Numbered from the stretch's first letter, positions 1 to 7,607 are shown. The stretch: 36,992 bases of DNA from an uncultured Olegusella sp. (GCF_947253395.1 NZ_CAMXYY010000006.1:1-36992), one strand, 5' to 3'. The notes: generated by a model from the sequence alone, not told the origin. Numbers and translations: made by a program.

Positions 1-562
1 CCACACGCACTTCATCCTTGTACAGATATTTCACAGGCTCTACCAGTTCAAAATCTATATCCTCAGGCAGACCACCCACATTATGATGAGCCTTAACACC
101 TTTCTCGGACTCAATAATGTCAGGATAAATTGTTCCCTGCGCAAGGAAGCCCACACCCGAAAGCTTGGCTGCTTCCTCGGCAAATACCTTAATAAATTCG
201 CCACCGATAATCTTGCGCTTAGCTTCAGGTTCCTCAACACCCTCAAGCAAGCTCAAAAAACGGTCAGTAGCGTCAACATACACTAGATTTGCGTCCAACT
301 GATTCTTGAACACCTCAATGACCTGCTCGGACTCCCCCGCACGCATCAAACCATGATTCACATGCACACATACGAGCTGCTTGCCAATAGCGCGCACAAG
401 CAGAGCTGCCACAACAGAAGAGTCAACGCCACCAGACAGTGCGAGCAAAACTTTGCCATCCCCTACCTGCGCGCGAACCGCCTCAACCTGCTGGGCAATA
501 AAAGACTCAGCAAGATCCGCCGTGCTAATACGAGCCATATCCTCTGGACGCTTGTCAGCCAT
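1..562 (-). CDS. guaA: GMP synthetase ATP-pyrophosphatase subunit/domain (partial, runs off left edge)
   Basis: Converts XMP to GMP in purine synthesis by adenylating XMP before ammonia attack. Translating the minus strand gives the PP-loop motif LSGGVDSSV at about residue 44, then HVNHGLMR, a TDRFLSLLEGVEEPEAKRKIIG block and LAQGTIYPDIIES, all typical of the GuaA ATP-pyrophosphatase and dimerisation region. The ATG at 562 is preceded by AAGAAGGGG at good spacing, and an in-frame TGA lies about 30 bases upstream, so the usual N-terminal glutamine amidotransferase domain is not fused here. The 3' end is cut off by the window. Family assignment is firm. Whether a separate amidotransferase subunit exists elsewhere is unknown. 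Confidence 0.9.
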   Translation of the reverse strand, partial: MADKRPEDMARISTADLAESFIAQQVEAVRAQVGDGKVLLALSGGVDSSVVAALLVRAIGKQLVCVHVNHGLMRAGESEQVIEVFKNQLDANLVYVDATDRFLSLLEGVEEPEAKRKIIGGEFIKVFAEEAAKLSGVGFLAQGTIYPDIIESEKGVKAHHNVGGLPEDIDFELVEPVKYLYKDEVRV

Positions 563-666
563 GTGACACCCCTTCTTTGTTGCATGTCATGTTACTTGCA
601 CCACGAACTCTTTAGTGTAGGTAAATCGTAGCGGAAAGATACGCTAACGAGGCGGACTAATCTTAG

Positions 667-697
667 GTATCACGTCGAGACATACTTTGTGTGATAC
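667..697. promoter_or_regulatory. inverted repeat GTATCAC/GTGATAC in divergent intergenic region
   Basis: Arms GTATCAC (667-673) and GTGATAC (691-697) lie between the divergent guaA and peroxidase genes. The right arm is followed by a short T-run. It could be an operator or a small hairpin in the peroxidase leader. No promoter could be assigned with confidence. Confidence 0.3.
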
Positions 698-716
698 TGT
701 TTTTGCGAGCAAAAAA

Positions 717-737
717 AGTTGTGGAAGAGCCACAACT
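717..737 (+). promoter_or_regulatory. 8-bp leader hairpin just upstream of peroxidase RBS
   Basis: AGTTGTGG and CCACAACT form a perfect 8-bp stem with a five-base loop, about 13 bases before the GAGAGGAG ribosome binding site of the peroxidase gene. This is a structured 5' leader. There is no T-run to make it a terminator. Its function is unknown. Confidence 0.4.
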
Positions 738-764
738 GCTATCCGCCCTAGAGAGGAGTTCAAC

Positions 765-1313
765 ATGGCACAAAATATTTATGACTTTACCGTCACCAAA
801 CCCGACGGCAGCACCCAAAGTCTTGCCGACTACAAAGGCAAGCTTTTATTGGTAGTCAATACCGCCACTGGCTGCGGTTTTACCCCTCAGTATGAGGATC
901 TCGAGCGAATTTATCGCGAGTACAAAGCACAGGATTTTGAAATCCTTGACTTTCCTTGCAATCAGTTCCGCAACCAAGCACCTGGCACCGACGAGGAGAT
1001 TCGCCAATTCTGCCAGCTAAAATTTGGCGCGGATTTTCCTCAGTATAAAAAGCTCGAAGTCAACGGTGATGGTGCAGACCCGCTCTTTGTGTGGCTTGCC
1101 ACCGAAAAGCCTTTCCAGGGCTGGGGCAAAAGTGTCAAAGCCTTGGCAATGAAGCCTTTTGGCGCAAGCATCGATCAGGAATTTGGCGAAAAGGCCTACG
1201 TCAAGTGGAACTTCACTAAGTGGCTTGTTGACCGCGAAGGCAATATTGTTGCTCGTTTTGAGCCCACCATATCTATGGACAAGGTTGAGGCTGCAATCAA
1301 AGCTGCCCTATAA
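765..1313 (+). CDS. glutathione peroxidase-family thiol peroxidase (Cys type)
   Basis: Reduces hydrogen peroxide or organic peroxides in the cytoplasm, probably with thioredoxin rather than glutathione as partner, as is usual for bacterial Cys-type members. The 182-residue protein has the family's usual length. NTATGCGFTPQY carries the peroxidatic cysteine, Cys37, in the position that holds selenocysteine in animal enzymes. It is followed by DFPCNQFRNQAPG, with the conserved Gln and a likely resolving Cys, and by WNFTKW with the conserved Trp and Asn. The ATG at 765 is chosen because GAGAGGAG sits six bases upstream. An ATG 26 codons earlier has no such site and would add a non-homologous tail. 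The gene appears monocistronic and ends in a strong terminator. Confidence 0.92.
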   Translation: MAQNIYDFTVTKPDGSTQSLADYKGKLLLVVNTATGCGFTPQYEDLERIYREYKAQDFEILDFPCNQFRNQAPGTDEEIRQFCQLKFGADFPQYKKLEVNGDGADPLFVWLATEKPFQGWGKSVKALAMKPFGASIDQEFGEKAYVKWNFTKWLVDREGNIVARFEPTISMDKVEAAIKAAL

Positions 1314-1336
1314 GCAAAAAATTGAGTAACTAGCAC

Positions 1337-1398
1337 ACCGCTCAGCTGCTATATTTGACCCTATTTGAGTCTCTCGTGTTGCTGGGCGGTCTTTTTTT
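1337..1398 (+). terminator. rho-independent terminator after peroxidase gene
   Basis: ACCGCTCAGC (1337-1346) pairs with GCTGGGCGGT (1381-1390) through one G-T wobble and is followed by C and seven T. The loop is long (34 bases), but the GC-rich stem plus T-tract is convincing. Confidence 0.75.
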
Positions 1399-1527
1399 GC
1401 CCTCAATATCTCCTCTCACGCGATTAACTTAACTGTTTATACCTATCGAGGTCGGAAACTTCGCCATCATGGTTCATAATGAGCGCATTAGTGCATGCGA
1501 GGCGCAATTGCGCACATGGGAGTAGAT

Positions 1528-2715
1528 ATGGCTTTGTGGGAAAAAATTCTTGACTTTGGTGATCCTTATGCTGAGCAAAACCAGTTCACGGATGAGACAA
1601 GTGGAGCAAAATTTGCTGAGGTAATCTACGGTGGCCGCAATGCTGACGATGAGCCCTGCAAGCCCGCAGATGACCCCAAAGGTGTTGGTCGTTGGGTTGG
1701 AATTGAACGTGATGGTGGCTATGAGCTGCTATTTTGGAAGCACGACCGCAAATCGGGCGGCAAAACCGAATATGGTTTTGGCATTACAGGAGACCCCCTC
1801 AAACAGCTCCATGAAGTATTGGACAAGAAGGCCGCGTTAGTCAAAAAGGCCGAGGCTTTGCTTGCTGACGAAAAACGTGACGGAGCTGCCCTGCGCAAAA
1901 TGAACGCCTTGATGGACGAATGGAAGGCCGTCCATGGCTTTTCTACTCCACGCGAAGACGAGATGTGGAACGCATTTCAAGCCGCACGCACAAAGTTCCG
2001 CGAAGAACGTCATGCCATTATGCAATCTATGGCCAAAGCCAAAGAAGAGCTGGCACAGAAAGCCGAAGCTGTCGCTGAAGCTAAGGATTTTCGCAATGGT
2101 AGTGCACAGATGCACGAGCTGATGGATCAGTGGCGCAAACTGAGCACTGCGGGTCGTCAGGCCGACGAGACGCTTTGGGCACGCTTTAATGGAGCTCGTC
2201 AGGCATTTTTTGACGCACAGCGTGAAAACTACAAACGCCGCCAAGCAAAAATTGCCGAGAACGCCGCAGCAAAAGAAGATCTCATCAAGCGCGCACAGGA
2301 GCTCAGCGATGCCAAAGATTATTCGCGCGAGGCCACCGCGACTATGCGCGCTCTTGGTGATGCGTGGAAAGCTACGGGTTTTGCCGGCAAAGAAGTAAAC
2401 GACCAGCTCTGGGAGCGCTTCCGTTTAGCTCAAAACCCCTTCTGGGACGAGCGCAAAAAATACAATGAGCGTCGTCATGCTGAGTGGGAGCAACGCCACG
2501 CCGCATGGTGCGAGCGTATGGAAGGCGTCCTTGCAGCAAAGCAACGCACCCTCGACAAGCTTGAGGAGCAGGTCGACGTTTTGGAATACCAGATCAAGAC
2601 CACCGATGATGATGACCGTCGTCGTAACTTAACGAAACGCTTAGAAGACTACCAGCACGACATCGCGGATATCGAGCATGATATGGCAGATATCCGCCGC
2701 AAGATGAAACGTTAG
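1528..2715 (+). CDS. DUF349 repeat protein
   Basis: The protein has 395 residues and contains three DUF349 repeats at about residues 107-160, 178-230 and 250-308. Each shows the pattern W-x-x-x-G followed by LW/MW-x-x-F-x-x-A-x-x-x-F, for example WKATGFAGKEVNDQLWERF. The last 80 residues are a charged coiled coil (KLEEQVDVLEYQI onwards). The first ~95 residues, rich in Gly and aromatics (GRWVGIERDGGYELLFWKHD), form a separate N-terminal region I do not recognise. No biochemical function is established for the family. It is soluble, with no signal or membrane segment. Start choice: GGGAG lies five bases before the ATG at 1528. In-frame ATGs at 1495 and 1516 are less well placed. Confidence 0.85.
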   Translation: MALWEKILDFGDPYAEQNQFTDETSGAKFAEVIYGGRNADDEPCKPADDPKGVGRWVGIERDGGYELLFWKHDRKSGGKTEYGFGITGDPLKQLHEVLDKKAALVKKAEALLADEKRDGAALRKMNALMDEWKAVHGFSTPREDEMWNAFQAARTKFREERHAIMQSMAKAKEELAQKAEAVAEAKDFRNGSAQMHELMDQWRKLSTAGRQADETLWARFNGARQAFFDAQRENYKRRQAKIAENAAAKEDLIKRAQELSDAKDYSREATATMRALGDAWKATGFAGKEVNDQLWERFRLAQNPFWDERKKYNERRHAEWEQRHAAWCERMEGVLAAKQRTLDKLEEQVDVLEYQIKTTDDDDRRRNLTKRLEDYQHDIADIEHDMADIRRKMKR

Positions 2716-2752
2716 ACTTTAAGGTTTTTACAGCTACTATACGCAACGTCCC

Positions 2753-2787
2753 AGACGTCTTGTGAGTTTCCACATCACAAGACGTCT
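2753..2787. promoter_or_regulatory. perfect 13-bp inverted repeat before amidohydrolase gene
   Basis: AGACGTCTTGTGA (2753-2765) and TCACAAGACGTCT (2775-2787) form a perfect 13-bp stem with a nine-base loop. There is no T-run on either side. It ends 9 bases before the ribosome binding site of the amidohydrolase gene. The outer 8 bases of each arm are themselves palindromic. It could be an operator, a leader hairpin, or a Rho-independent terminator lacking a U-tract. Confidence 0.5.
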
Positions 2788-2814
2788 CATCAAGCAGAGA
2801 GGATGGCGATTTTT

Positions 2815-4119
2815 ATGGCCAAGTACAGCAGCTCTCATACCAAGCGTGCGTATGTAAATGGCGTCATTCTTGATGGCACCAAAGATATGAGCGCTCAGAC
2901 GGGCAAGGCAGTGCTTGTTGAGGACGATACCATTGTAGCCATAAGCGAGCAAATCTCTGATTTGTCTGGATATGAGATCATTGATTTGGACGGGCGCTAC
3001 CTTCTGCCTGGCCTTATCAATATGCATGTGCATCTTGCGGGCAACGGCAAGCCCCAAAAGAAGCAACGCGATGCATCCGCACTGGTAGATAAGCTCTTTT
3101 CCAATCCTATCAGCGCAGCTATTGCCCATGCGCTAGTGCGCTCCTATGCAAAAATTGAACTGATGAGCGGAGTGACTACCATACGTACCGTCGGCGGTCT
3201 CCGCGATTTGGATACGCACGTACGTGATGAAATTGCTTGTGGCAATCAGTTGGGGCCACGCATCATTGCAGCAAACGAAGGCATTTCAGTACCTGGTGGT
3301 CATATGGCAGGCTCAGTCGCGATAGCTGCTGAAAACTCCGATATGGCATGTGCTTTGGTTCACAAGGCTCAAGCCCAAAACGTTGACTTAATTAAACTGA
3401 TGATTACCGGTGGCGTGCTTGATGCAAAGGCAAAAGGTGTGCCGGGCGAGCTCAAGATGCCTCCCGAGATGGTAAAAGCTGCCTGTGATGAAGCGCATGC
3501 CTGTGGCTACCTTGTTGCAGCACATGTTGAATCCACTGAAGGCGTCAAGGTTGCTCTCGAAAATGGTGTTGACTCTATTGAACACGGTGCCGAACCCACC
3601 GATGAAATTATTCAGCTATTCAAGGATCGCGGCGCCTTCCTGACATGCACCATTTCACCAGCTCTTTCCTATGCCCTTTTTGATCGCAGCATATCTGGTG
3701 CCTCAGAGATAGAGCAGTTCAATGGCAAAATGGTCTTTGACGGCATTATCTCTTGCGCAAAGGCAGCCCTGGCTCATGACATCCCTGTCGCCCTCGGCAA
3801 CGATGTGGGTTGTCCTTGGGTTTCACAATATGACTTCTGGCGCGAGCTGGTCTACTTTCACAAGATGGTTGGTGTCTCTGAGAAATTTACTCTCTATACG
3901 GCCACCTTGCGTAACGCTGAACTGGCAGGTATTGGAGATAAAACTGGCTCTATCGAGGTAGGCAAATGTGCTGACATGATTGTCTGCTCCAAAAATCCTC
4001 TTGAAGACCTCAGCGCGCTCAGAGATATTGAAATGGTTGTCACACGAGGGTATGTGGTTAAAAATCCACATGTCATGCGCAAAAAAATACTTGACCGTGA
4101 GCTCGACAAATTCTTGTAG
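2815..4119 (+). CDS. metal-dependent amidohydrolase (imidazolonepropionase/prolidase-like)
   Basis: A member of the amidohydrolase superfamily that hydrolyses amide or peptide-like bonds with a bound metal pair; the substrate is not predictable from sequence. The N-terminal beta-sandwich segment leads into PGLINMHVHLAG, whose HVH at residues 71-73 supplies the first metal ligands. Later motifs are GVTTIRTVGG, the probable carboxylated lysine in DLIKLMITGG, histidines in AAHVES and SIEHG, and the acidic ligand in ALGNDVG. The C-terminus (GSIEVGKCADMIVCSKNPLE) closes the composite domain. All ligands are present, so it should be active. The ATG at 2815 is preferred, about 11 bases after GAGAGG. 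The ATG at 2803 abuts that site. The next gene starts 10 bases downstream, suggesting co-transcription. Confidence 0.85.
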   Translation: MAKYSSSHTKRAYVNGVILDGTKDMSAQTGKAVLVEDDTIVAISEQISDLSGYEIIDLDGRYLLPGLINMHVHLAGNGKPQKKQRDASALVDKLFSNPISAAIAHALVRSYAKIELMSGVTTIRTVGGLRDLDTHVRDEIACGNQLGPRIIAANEGISVPGGHMAGSVAIAAENSDMACALVHKAQAQNVDLIKLMITGGVLDAKAKGVPGELKMPPEMVKAACDEAHACGYLVAAHVESTEGVKVALENGVDSIEHGAEPTDEIIQLFKDRGAFLTCTISPALSYALFDRSISGASEIEQFNGKMVFDGIISCAKAALAHDIPVALGNDVGCPWVSQYDFWRELVYFHKMVGVSEKFTLYTATLRNAELAGIGDKTGSIEVGKCADMIVCSKNPLEDLSALRDIEMVVTRGYVVKNPHVMRKKILDRELDKFL

Positions 4120-4129
4120 GACTACATAC

Positions 4130-5302
4130 ATGGACAAGCCCCAAGACCCTACCGACAAAAGCAAGCGGCTCTTTATTGCCATCTGGCCTCATGAAGCAGT
4201 ACGTCGCGCGCTGATAGCCACCCAAGCTGACCTCAGCCCGCTCATTGCACATCCCAAGCCGAGCTCCAAACGCAATCTACATTTGACCCTCGCTTTTTTG
4301 GGTGAATGCACTGCTTTGCAGGAAACCGCTGCCAAACGCGCAATAGTCCGCTGCGCACAGAATACCTTGCCATTTGAGCTAAAGTTGGCATCTCTTGGTT
4401 GTTTTGAGAAACACCATGGTGGGGCGATTGTGTGGCGCGGTGTAGACGGCGATCTGGATAGCCTACATGCACTCCATGCACGACTTTGCGCAGAGCTTGC
4501 CACAGAGGGATTAGGCGATTTTCAAAGCAGTAGTTTTGGTGTCTATATCCCCCATATCAGTCTTTTCCGTGGCGCTCGTCTTTCGCAAAACTCTAAGGCC
4601 GCAGGCTTGGCAGAAGCTTTGGCCGCACAAGCTCAAGAACACGATAGCGATATACGTTGGGCAGCGCAGTGGCAAGCTTCCTCACTTTCACTGGTGTGGA
4701 GCCATCGTGAGAGTAAAGACGGACCTCTGCTCTATGATGAAATCGCTCATGCTGAGTTTTCGGCAAAAGAGTCGCCCGTCTTATCTCGCGACGTCAATGC
4801 CACAAAGACGACGCACCCTCGTACGATATTTATTGATGCTGATGCCTGCCCTGTCATTCGCGAGACTCTTTCTTGTGCACGCAAGCAGGGCATTCCCGTT
4901 GTTATTGCAGGTAATACCACTCAAAACCTTGAGCGCCATATTCAGACTGACGATCCTCGTAGCCCAAAGCAGGCAAAGAATGGCTTTTGGGTAGAAGTGC
5001 TCAACGTAAGTATTGGCGCCGACAGCGCTGACTTTGCCATCGTGGAGCAACTTGCGCCAAAAGACCTTGTCGTGACCCAAGATATCGGCCTTGCAGGGAT
5101 GGTGCTCGGCCGCGGCGCACTTGCAATAGGAGTACGTGGTTACATCTATCGCAAAGAAACTATCGATTTTGACTTGATGCTACGTCACGAAGAAAAGAAA
5201 GTTCGCCGTGCAGGAGGCCGAACAAAAGGACCCGCTCCTTTTACTTCTGAAGACCGCAAGCGCTTCGTGGCAAAGCTTACGTATCTGCTCACACAAAACT
5301 AG
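4130..5302 (+). CDS. fusion: 2'-5' RNA ligase-like 2H phosphoesterase (ThpR) + YaiI/YqxD (DUF188) domain
   Basis: A 390-residue two-domain protein. Residues 10-205 are a 2H phosphoesterase of the LigT/ThpR type, with both catalytic motifs, HLTL at 51-54 and HISL at 142-145; relatives hydrolyse 2',3'-cyclic phosphate RNA ends. A linker of ~25 residues follows. Residues 231-390 match the YaiI/YqxD family (DUF188): IFIDADACPV with acidic residues at 236 and 238, GADSADFAIVEQ, VTQDIGLAG, and the C-terminal RRAGGRTKGPAPF. These two families are normally separate proteins. The reading frame is continuous, with no sign of a frameshift. The start follows TAGGA by about 8 bases. A link to RNA end processing is an inference from the domain pairing. 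Confidence 0.85.
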   Translation: MDKPQDPTDKSKRLFIAIWPHEAVRRALIATQADLSPLIAHPKPSSKRNLHLTLAFLGECTALQETAAKRAIVRCAQNTLPFELKLASLGCFEKHHGGAIVWRGVDGDLDSLHALHARLCAELATEGLGDFQSSSFGVYIPHISLFRGARLSQNSKAAGLAEALAAQAQEHDSDIRWAAQWQASSLSLVWSHRESKDGPLLYDEIAHAEFSAKESPVLSRDVNATKTTHPRTIFIDADACPVIRETLSCARKQGIPVVIAGNTTQNLERHIQTDDPRSPKQAKNGFWVEVLNVSIGADSADFAIVEQLAPKDLVVTQDIGLAGMVLGRGALAIGVRGYIYRKETIDFDLMLRHEEKKVRRAGGRTKGPAPFTSEDRKRFVAKLTYLLTQN

Positions 5303-5380
5303 TATGGGCAAATACATACGACCAAGCAAAATTTCTATTTGCGCGTGGGCATGGCTCTGCTTACGCACAGGCGCACTGAC

Positions 5381-7003
5381 TTACTGGCGATAATAGCTCA
5401 GGAAGTCTGCCAACTTGTCAACAGCTTCTTTGAGGGTCTCGATGCGCGGTAGATAAACGATGCGGAAGTGATCGGGTTCACCCCAGTTAAAACCAGTGCC
5501 CTGAACAATAAGCACTTTTTTGTCTTGGAGCAAATCAAGAGCAAACTGCTGATCATCGGTGATATTGAAGCGTTCGCGGTCAAGTTTGGGGAAAATGTAG
5601 AAGGCTGCCTTGGGTTTTACCACACTGATGCCAGGAATATCTTTGAGTGCATTGTAAACATATTCGCGCTGCTCGTAGACACGACCGCCTGGCTGGACAT
5701 AGTCGCGCACCGACTGGTGACCCCACAGCGCCGTCTGAACAATAGACTGCGCTGGCACATTAGAGCACAGGCGCATGTTTGAAAGCATGTTGATGCCCAA
5801 AATATAGTCACGAGCAATGCGTTTGTTGCCAGACAGTACCATCCAGCCAATACGATAGCCAGCAATCATGTGGGACTTGGAGAGGCCTGAGAAAGTCACA
5901 CAAAACAGGTCAGGTGCAAGCGAGGCAATAGAGATGTGCTCACCTTCGCCTTCCATAACAAGACGATCGTAAATCTCGTCAGAAAAAATTATTAACTGGT
6001 ACTCACGAGCGATATCCACAATCTCTTGCAGAACCTCACGTGGGTAGAGTGCTCCGGTTGGATTATTGGGATTAATGATAACAATGGCTTTGGTAGCAGG
6101 TGTAATCTTGGAACGAATATCGTCCATATCGGGATACCAGTCTGCCTGCTCGTCACACAGATAATGTTCGACCTTGCCACCAGCAAGCGTTGCGCAGGCA
6201 GTCCACAGTGGGTAGTCTGGGCTTGGAATCAAAATCTCGTCACCATCATCAAGCAGCGCCGACATCGACAAATTGATAAGCTCAGAAACACCGTTGCCGG
6301 TATAGATATCATGCATCGTGACGTTTGGTAGGTTCTTGACCTGCGAATACTGCATAATTGCCTTGCGCGCTGAAAAGAGTCCTTTGGATGCTGAGTAGCC
6401 CTCACACTGGGTCAGCTGAGCCGCCATGTCCAAAACAACTTCATCAGGAGTACGAAAACCAAACGTGGCGGGGTTGCCAATGTTGAGTTTGAGGATGCTC
6501 ATGCCATCCTCTTCCATGCGGTTTGCCTCATCGACAACAGGACCACGCACGTCGTACAGCACGTTTTCGAGCTTGGCGGATTTTTTGAACTGGCGCATAG
6601 GATGAACCTCCCGGTACATTTTTTTCTGTGAAGTAGAGCTAAACTTGTGACCACCATTTGACTGATTAGTCGCAGATAAACCGGATTTGAGGGGCGCAGT
6701 AGCGCCCGTGGTAGCTCGCGTACCGGACCGCTCATTATTGGCTGCTCGGTCTACTGCTGCATGATCACGAGTCGTCTGCTGCTGATTGGTGCCTGCAAGC
6801 CAGTTTTCTTCAACGCCCAAAAGCTCAGCCAACGAGCTCAATGCAGCAGAGCGTGGCATAGTTTTGCCGCTTACATACTGGCTTAACTGGCTTTTGCCAA
6901 GCTTTATTCCCCGCACAGAAGCCAGATGCAACAGATCAACCTGCTTGAGGTCACGCTCCTCCATAATCTTGGCCAAGCGCTCAGGAAAACCCTGACTATC
7001 CAT
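5381..7003 (-). CDS. Cro/CI-type HTH fused to class I aminotransferase (alanine aminotransferase-like)
   Basis: Residues 5-70 form an XRE-type helix-turn-helix (LAKIMEERDLKQVDLL, then KLGKSQLSQYVSGKTMP). Residues 72-130 are a polar Asn/Thr/Ser/Gly-rich linker. Residues 136-540 are a complete class I PLP aminotransferase, closest in style to AlaA-type pyruvate/glutamate enzymes: LNIGNPATFGF, NPNNPTG at 311-317, SDEIYDRLV, and SGLSKSHMIAGYRIGW with the PLP lysine at 376. This differs from MocR regulators, which use a GntR HTH. GGAG precedes the ATG at 7003. A second, stronger site (GGGAGG, eight bases spacing) precedes the internal ATG at 6598 (Met136), exactly where the enzyme begins, so a separate enzyme product is possible. 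The upstream region holds repeated GTTCAA motifs. Confidence 0.9.
   Translation of the reverse strand: MDSQGFPERLAKIMEERDLKQVDLLHLASVRGIKLGKSQLSQYVSGKTMPRSAALSSLAELLGVEENWLAGTNQQQTTRDHAAVDRAANNERSGTRATTGATAPLKSGLSATNQSNGGHKFSSTSQKKMYREVHPMRQFKKSAKLENVLYDVRGPVVDEANRMEEDGMSILKLNIGNPATFGFRTPDEVVLDMAAQLTQCEGYSASKGLFSARKAIMQYSQVKNLPNVTMHDIYTGNGVSELINLSMSALLDDGDEILIPSPDYPLWTACATLAGGKVEHYLCDEQADWYPDMDDIRSKITPATKAIVIINPNNPTGALYPREVLQEIVDIAREYQLIIFSDEIYDRLVMEGEGEHISIASLAPDLFCVTFSGLSKSHMIAGYRIGWMVLSGNKRIARDYILGINMLSNMRLCSNVPAQSIVQTALWGHQSVRDYVQPGGRVYEQREYVYNALKDIPGISVVKPKAAFYIFPKLDRERFNITDDQQFALDLLQDKKVLIVQGTGFNWGEPDHFRIVYLPRIETLKEAVDKLADFLSYYRQ
6598..6612 (-). promoter_or_regulatory. internal ribosome binding site and start for the aminotransferase part
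   Basis: On the minus strand GGGAGG (6612-6607) lies eight bases before an in-frame ATG (6598) that encodes Met136, the first residue of the enzyme domain (MRQFKKSAKLENVLYD). It sits in the linker, where coding constraint is weak, which makes a chance match less likely. Confidence 0.5.
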
Positions 7004-7077
7004 GTCTACTCCGCCCGTTTTTGACTGCCTATTTCTTCACCACTCGTCCAAATCCATCTTGCGTAAGAGCATCACGT

Positions 7078-7192
7078 TTGAACAAAAAGTACGCGCTTTC
7101 TTCATACAAAAGTTCAAAGTTCAATTTTGTTCTCAAAACGTTGGAAACATAATAGTTCAAAGTTCAAGATTTAAGTTCAGAATATTGTTCAT
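7078..7192 (-). promoter_or_regulatory. cluster of GTTCAA (TTGAAC) repeats upstream of the HTH-aminotransferase gene
   Basis: GTTCAA occurs at 7112, 7119, 7155 and 7162, with near matches GTTCAG at 7175 and GTTCAT at 7187 and an inverted TTGAAC at 7078. Two pairs form the 13-mer GTTCAAAGTTCAA (7112-7124 and 7155-7167), 43 bases apart. The cluster lies 75-190 bases upstream of the HTH gene start in an AT-rich region with no supportable gene (7004-7410). It is a plausible multi-site operator for that regulator or for the tRNA operon downstream. Confidence 0.45.
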
Positions 7193-7341
7193 TATAAAAC
7201 TGACACAGTACATTTTTTATTCAAATAAGCTCGGTGTTTTTCTTCCACTTGTATCAAATAATAAATCCCCAGCTCAGATGGTTTTTCTTTGGAAAGATAT
7301 CAAACTAATTCGCGCTATTTTCAAAAAAGACAAAATTGTCC

Positions 7342-7370
7342 TTGCATTTCTTTTGGCGCTAGGTAATAAT
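7342..7370 (+). promoter_or_regulatory. promoter of the tRNA-His/tRNA-Lys operon
   Basis: TTGCAT (7342-7347) and TAATAAT (7364-7370) have a 16-base spacer and lie about 40 bases before the first tRNA. This reads as a sigma-70-type promoter. No competing candidate was seen nearer the tRNA. Confidence 0.5.
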
Positions 7371-7410
7371 AACTTCCGCTGAAGCGCGACGAAAGCCGTG
7401 CGGGGCAGAT

Positions 7411-7488
7411 GGTGGGTGTAGCTCAGTTGGCCAGAGCGCCGGACCGTGGCTCCGGAGGTCGTGGGTTCGAGACCCACTACCCACCCCA
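7411..7488 (+). tRNA. tRNA-His (GTG), with C at position 33
   Basis: The acceptor stem GTGGGTG pairs with TACCCAC. The extra G at 7411 (position -1) faces C73, the hallmark of tRNA-His. CCA is encoded at the 3' end. The D-arm (GCTC/GAGC) and T-arm (GTGGG TTCGAGA CCCAC) are complete. The anticodon stem CCGGA/TCCGG encloses the loop CCGTGGC, giving anticodon GTG. Position 33, almost always U, is C here. Confidence 0.93.
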
Positions 7489-7492
7489 TTTT

Positions 7493-7569
7493 GCGCTGTT
7501 AGCTCAGCTGGCCAGAGCAGGGGACTCTTAATCCCAAGGTCCAGGGTTCGAATCCCTGACGGCGCACCA
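7493..7569 (+). tRNA. tRNA-Lys (CTT)
   Basis: The acceptor stem GCGCTGT pairs with ACGGCGC through one G-T wobble, followed by ACCA. D-arm GCTC/GAGC, anticodon loop CTCTTAA with T33 and anticodon CTT, and T-arm CAGGG TTCGAAT CCCTG are all present. Only four bases separate it from tRNA-His, so both should be cut from one transcript. Confidence 0.95.
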
Positions 7570-7578
7570 GAACATGCA

Positions 7579-7606
7579 GGTCAGAGCTTTGGCTCTGGCC
7601 TTTTTT
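7579..7606 (+). terminator. terminator of the tRNA operon
   Basis: GGTCAGAGC and GCTCTGGCC pair (one G-T wobble) around a short loop and run into six T. The inserted element begins within or right after this T-run. Confidence 0.85.
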
Positions 7607-7607
7607 A

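Noticed and set aside
4724..4830. Frameshift joining two separate genes into the phosphoesterase-DUF188 fusion
   Set aside because: The frame is open throughout, the linker has normal composition, and there is no ribosome binding site with an ATG at the domain boundary.
7002..7382. 126-codon plus-strand frame upstream of the tRNA operon
   Set aside because: No ribosome binding site, AT-rich low-complexity translation, and it overlaps the GTTCAA repeat cluster and the tRNA promoter.
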